Source: Candidatus Competibacteraceae bacterium
GTDB taxonomy: Bacteria > Pseudomonadota > Gammaproteobacteria > Competibacterales > Competibacteraceae
DNA length: 24,477 bases
Assembly: GCA_020444985.1 (NCBI GenBank)
Contig: JAGRHK010000001.1
Location: 1-24,477 of the forward strand
Reading direction: 5' to 3'
The notes beneath the pieces were generated by a model. The model saw only the letters and a list, made by a program, of their open reading frames with translations, ran no database searches and was not told the origin of the DNA. Position 1 is the stretch's first letter. Each line of letters opens with the position of its first letter. The translations under genes were made by a program, and so were the position numbers. Below, piece by piece: positions 21,595 through 24,477 of the stretch.

Positions 21595-22994
21595 ATCATA
21601 TTCCCATGTCTGAATGCCGCCTGTTTATCCTTGACACGAACGTGCTGATGCACGACCCCACTGCCATGTTCCGCTTTCAGGAGCATGACATCTATTTACC
21701 CATGATGGTGCTGGAGGAGCTGGACCACGCCAAGAAAGGCGTTTCGGAGGTCGCCCGCAATGTCCGCCAGGTCAGCCGCTTCCTGGACGAATTGATCACG
21801 GGCGCTACCCAGGAGGAAATCGAGCAGGGACTGCCATTGCCTGGCGCACAGGGTCCACAAGGCGCATCGACCAGCGGCCGGTTATATTTTCAAACCCGTC
21901 CCACCCGGCTCAGTCCTTCCATTCCGCTGCCGGGCAATGCTCCGGATAACGACATTCTGGGCATGGCCCTGACCTTGCAACAAGATCATCCGCTGCATCA
22001 GATTACGTTGGTGTCCAAGGACATCAATCTGCGGATCAAAGCCGCCCTTCTCGGCATCCATGCCGAAGATTACTACAACGATCAGACGCTGGATGATGTC
22101 AATCTGCTGTATGGCGGCACTTGCGAGCTGCCGGTGGATTTCTGGGACACACATGGCCGGGAACTGGATTCCTGGAAGGAATGCGGTCGCACTTTTTACC
22201 GGGTTCGCGGCCCCGAAGTTGCGACTTGGCATCCGAATCAGGGCCTGCTGCCTGCGGATGACAGTCCGGCTTTCATTGTCCGCCAACAGTGCGGCCAAGA
22301 GGCGATTATTGAAATCCTCAAGGATTACACTGCGCCCGGTCATGCTGTTTGGGGCATGACTGCCCGCAACCGCGAGCAGAATTTCGCTCTCAACCTGTTG
22401 CTGGATAGCGAGATCGATTTCGTCACCCTGCTGGGCGCCGCCGGGACGGGTAAAACCCTGCTGACCCTGGCTGCTGGACTGACGCAGGTGCTGGATATCA
22501 AGCGCTACCGGGAAATCATTATGACCCGGGTCACCGTGCCGGTCGGTGAAGACATTGGATTCCTGCCGGGCACCGAGGAGGAAAAGATGACGCCCTGGAT
22601 GGGAGCGTTAATGGATAATCTGGAGGTGCTGGCGCCACAAGAAGGTGGGGAATGGGGGCGCGCCGCCACCGCCGATCTGTTGAGCAGCCGGATCAAGATT
22701 CGCTCGCTTAATTTCATGCGCGGACGGACTTTCCAGAACAAATATCTGATCCTCGACGAGGCACAGAATCTGACGCCCAAACAGATGAAAACCCTGATCA
22801 CGCGCGCCGGTCCCGGCACCAAGGTTATCTGTCTGGGCAACATCGCCCAAATCGATACGCCCTATCTATCGGAAACCACATCAGGTCTGACTTACGTCGT
22901 GGATCGCTTCAAGAGTTGGCCGCATGGCGGACATGTCACACTGCGACGTGGAGAACGGTCGCGGTTAGCGGAATTCGCCTCGGAACAACTGTAG
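21591..22994 (+). CDS. PIN-PhoH fusion protein (PhoH2-type RNA helicase/nuclease)
   Basis: A 467-residue protein with an N-terminal PIN nuclease domain (about 9-165): D15 in FILDTNVLMHD, E42/E43 in VLEELDH, D121 in APDNDILG, D144 in VSKDINLR. A PhoH ATPase domain follows (about 250-460): Walker A GAAGTGKT (282-289), MTRVTVPVGEDIGFLPGT (311-328), Walker B YLILDEAQN (385-393), and GNIAQIDTPYL. PIN-PhoH proteins studied in other bacteria unwind and cut RNA; the cellular role here is unknown. The start at 21591 overlaps the upstream stop by ATGA; a second ATG five codons later is possible. Cardiolipin synthase follows after 11 nt. The genome also has the VapC-like PIN toxin at 2891. Confidence 0.92.
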   Translation: MNHIPMSECRLFILDTNVLMHDPTAMFRFQEHDIYLPMMVLEELDHAKKGVSEVARNVRQVSRFLDELITGATQEEIEQGLPLPGAQGPQGASTSGRLYFQTRPTRLSPSIPLPGNAPDNDILGMALTLQQDHPLHQITLVSKDINLRIKAALLGIHAEDYYNDQTLDDVNLLYGGTCELPVDFWDTHGRELDSWKECGRTFYRVRGPEVATWHPNQGLLPADDSPAFIVRQQCGQEAIIEILKDYTAPGHAVWGMTARNREQNFALNLLLDSEIDFVTLLGAAGTGKTLLTLAAGLTQVLDIKRYREIIMTRVTVPVGEDIGFLPGTEEEKMTPWMGALMDNLEVLAPQEGGEWGRAATADLLSSRIKIRSLNFMRGRTFQNKYLILDEAQNLTPKQMKTLITRAGPGTKVICLGNIAQIDTPYLSETTSGLTYVVDRFKSWPHGGHVTLRRGERSRLAEFASEQL

Positions 22995-23005
22995 GAAGCG
23001 AACAC

Positions 23006-24454
23006 ATGGCCGATTATTTGATCGCCTTACTGCCTCTGGCCTGGTTGCTGTGGATCGCGCTGGTGGTCGTTGGATTGATCCTGGAGCGCCGCTCGCCGGC
23101 AGCGACGCTGGCCTGGGTGCTGGCGTTGCTGTTCATGCCCTACTTCGGTTTCTTGGTCTATCTGCTGTTCGGTCCACGCCGGCTGCATCGACGCCGGCTG
23201 CGCTATGGCCGCGCTCGTGAGCGCCTGACTCAGTCCACCCGTGATCCGCACTCTGATCATGCAATCCCGGAAGGCTTTCCAGACGCGGACTTTGAACGTC
23301 AGATCGCCCTGTTGCTGGCCCGGGTCGGCCAGGGTGCTCCCATGCCCGCAATCGGCATCACCGTACTGGAAACCGGCGACGCTTGCTATGAGGCCATCGA
23401 AACCGCCATTATGGCCGCTCAGCATCACATTCATTTGGAATACTACATTTGGCAACCCGACTTGATCGGCGTCCGCCTGCGCGACGCGTTGATTGAAAAA
23501 GCCCGTCACGGCGTTCAGGTGCGCCTGCTGCTCGACGCGATTGGTTCCGACCGGATTAATCACCGCTTTTTAAAGCCGTTGCAGAATGCCGGAGTCCAGA
23601 TCGCCTGGTTTAACCCGATTGGTCTGCGTCGATTCCGCCTGAAATACGTCAATTTTCGCACCCACCGCAAGATTGTCGTCTGTGATGGACAGGTTGGTTT
23701 CACTGGCAGCATCAATATCAGTGATGAACATAGTCAGATCAATCGCAGTCAGATCAATTGCAGTAACCAAGCTTGGCGTGATACGCACCTGCGCATCGAA
23801 GGCAAGCCGGTCCACCGACTGCAGTTCATTTTCCTGGAGGATTGGTATTTCGCCACTGACCAAGCGCCTTTTGAAAATGAATTCTTTCCCCGTTTCGCCG
23901 AAACGGCCGACCATTGGTTGCAAATTGTCGAATCCGGTCCCGACAACAACCACCACGCCATCGCCAAACTCTATTTCGCCACCATTACCAGCGCGCAACG
24001 GCAATTGCTGCTCGCAACGCCCTATTTCGTCCCCAACGAAGCGCTGACGACTGCGCTGATTACCGCCGCACTGCGTGGCGTGGACGTACATGTATTAACG
24101 CCCAAACAGGGTGATTCGCGACTGGCCACCGCTGCGGCTCGCAGTTACTACGACGAACTGGTCAGCGCTGGCGTTATTATTCACGAATATGGCCCGCCGA
24201 TGCTGCATGCCAAATTGATGGTGGTTGATGAACGGATCGCCGTAGTGGGCAGCGCCAATTTTGATAACCGGAGTTTGATGCTCAACTTTGAGGTCATCGC
24301 GGTGCTTTACGATGCAAAACTGGCGACGTGTTTGGCCCGTAGCTTCGCCAATGACCTGCATTGCGCCAGTCGCTATGTTAAACCGGGTCGGCGGGCGACG
24401 CTGAGCCAGCGGCTAGGCGAATCCACAGCGCGACTCTTGTCGCCGCTATTATAA
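23006..24454 (+). CDS. cls: Cardiolipin synthase (phospholipase D superfamily)
   Basis: Makes cardiolipin by transferring a phosphatidyl group between phosphatidylglycerol molecules at the inner membrane. The 482-residue protein has two N-terminal membrane helices (about 5-25 and 35-55), a basic linker, and two PLD catalytic motifs: H220-x-K222-x4-D227 (THRKIVVCDG) and H401-x-K403-x4-D408 (HAKLMVVDER), each followed by the usual GS.N motif. Length and helices match the ClsA type (E. coli 486). The ATG at 23006 has AGGA about 9 nt upstream; the frame extends back into phoH without a start signal. Five residues are tandemly repeated right after motif 1 (SQINR SQINC, 243-252). It ends 23 nt before the window edge. 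Confidence 0.95.
   Translation: MADYLIALLPLAWLLWIALVVVGLILERRSPAATLAWVLALLFMPYFGFLVYLLFGPRRLHRRRLRYGRARERLTQSTRDPHSDHAIPEGFPDADFERQIALLLARVGQGAPMPAIGITVLETGDACYEAIETAIMAAQHHIHLEYYIWQPDLIGVRLRDALIEKARHGVQVRLLLDAIGSDRINHRFLKPLQNAGVQIAWFNPIGLRRFRLKYVNFRTHRKIVVCDGQVGFTGSINISDEHSQINRSQINCSNQAWRDTHLRIEGKPVHRLQFIFLEDWYFATDQAPFENEFFPRFAETADHWLQIVESGPDNNHHAIAKLYFATITSAQRQLLLATPYFVPNEALTTALITAALRGVDVHVLTPKQGDSRLATAAARSYYDELVSAGVIIHEYGPPMLHAKLMVVDERIAVVGSANFDNRSLMLNFEVIAVLYDAKLATCLARSFANDLHCASRYVKPGRRATLSQRLGESTARLLSPLL
23732..23761 (+). repeat. In-frame 15-bp tandem duplication within cls
   Basis: AGTCAGATCAATCGC at 23732-23746 is followed at once by AGTCAGATCAATTGC, differing by one base. The repeat is exactly in codon phase and duplicates Ser-Gln-Ile-Asn-Arg/Cys at residues 243-252, between the GSINISDEH segment and AWRDTHLRIEG. 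It looks like recent replication slippage. Confidence 0.8.
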
Positions 24455-24477
24455 CGCAGTCGGCTCTTCAACAACCT

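Overview
The window is chromosomal DNA of a gammaproteobacterium. BamC, DjlA, an Hfq almost identical to the enteric form, the mutL-miaA-hfq-hflX-hflK-hflC order, and a YjeT/DUF2065 gene beside hflC all point there. HisZ implies a short-form HisG elsewhere in the genome. MutL carries an endonuclease motif, which argues against an enteric. GC content is moderately high and coding density is very high. I see no tRNA, rRNA, CRISPR array, prophage or insertion sequence. Genus is not determinable from this stretch; an environmental lineage such as a Competibacter-like one is only a guess.

Layout. (1) 1-1144, minus: the 5' end of argB, then purC. (2) 1324-2870, plus: an orphan CbiM-family membrane protein and the membrane-anchored co-chaperone DjlA. 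(3) 2891-4341, minus: a VapC-type PIN toxin with its Phd/YefM antitoxin, then radC. (4) 4470-8562: a nickel-uptake locus. nikR (minus) is divergent from a plus-strand operon coding for DUF4198/NikK, NikM, NikL, NikQ and NikO, a complete ECF-type nickel transporter. A NikR-type palindrome overlaps the -10 of a good sigma70-like promoter in front of nikK. (5) 8595-20899, minus: twelve consecutive housekeeping genes, read as dapA, bamC, mutL, miaA, hfq, hflX, hflK, hflC, yjeT, hisZ, purA, yraN. Several overlap or almost touch. The larger gaps are miaA-hfq, hflC-yjeT and hisZ-purA; these hold small repeats or palindromes, including a REP-like inverted pair before purA. (6) 21064-24454, plus: a GcvR-like double-ACT protein, a PIN-PhoH protein coupled to it by a 4-nt overlap, and a cardiolipin synthase.

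How the genes work together. The nik locus is self-contained: the regulator senses nickel and represses the promoter that drives an S-component (NikM), accessory periplasmic/membrane proteins (NikK, NikL), a transmembrane coupling protein (NikQ) and an ATPase (NikO). No nickel enzyme lies in the window. The long minus-strand array combines lysine, purine and histidine synthesis, outer-membrane assembly, mismatch repair, tRNA modification, RNA chaperoning, a ribosome-associated GTPase and FtsH modulation. The most interesting items are the NikR operator with an atypical 15-nt spacer, the MAHIPDG N-terminus of NikM, the orphan CbiM paralogue that lacks the metal-binding N-terminus, the structured miaA-hfq spacer, the REP pair, and an in-frame tandem duplication beside the first HKD motif of cardiolipin synthase.
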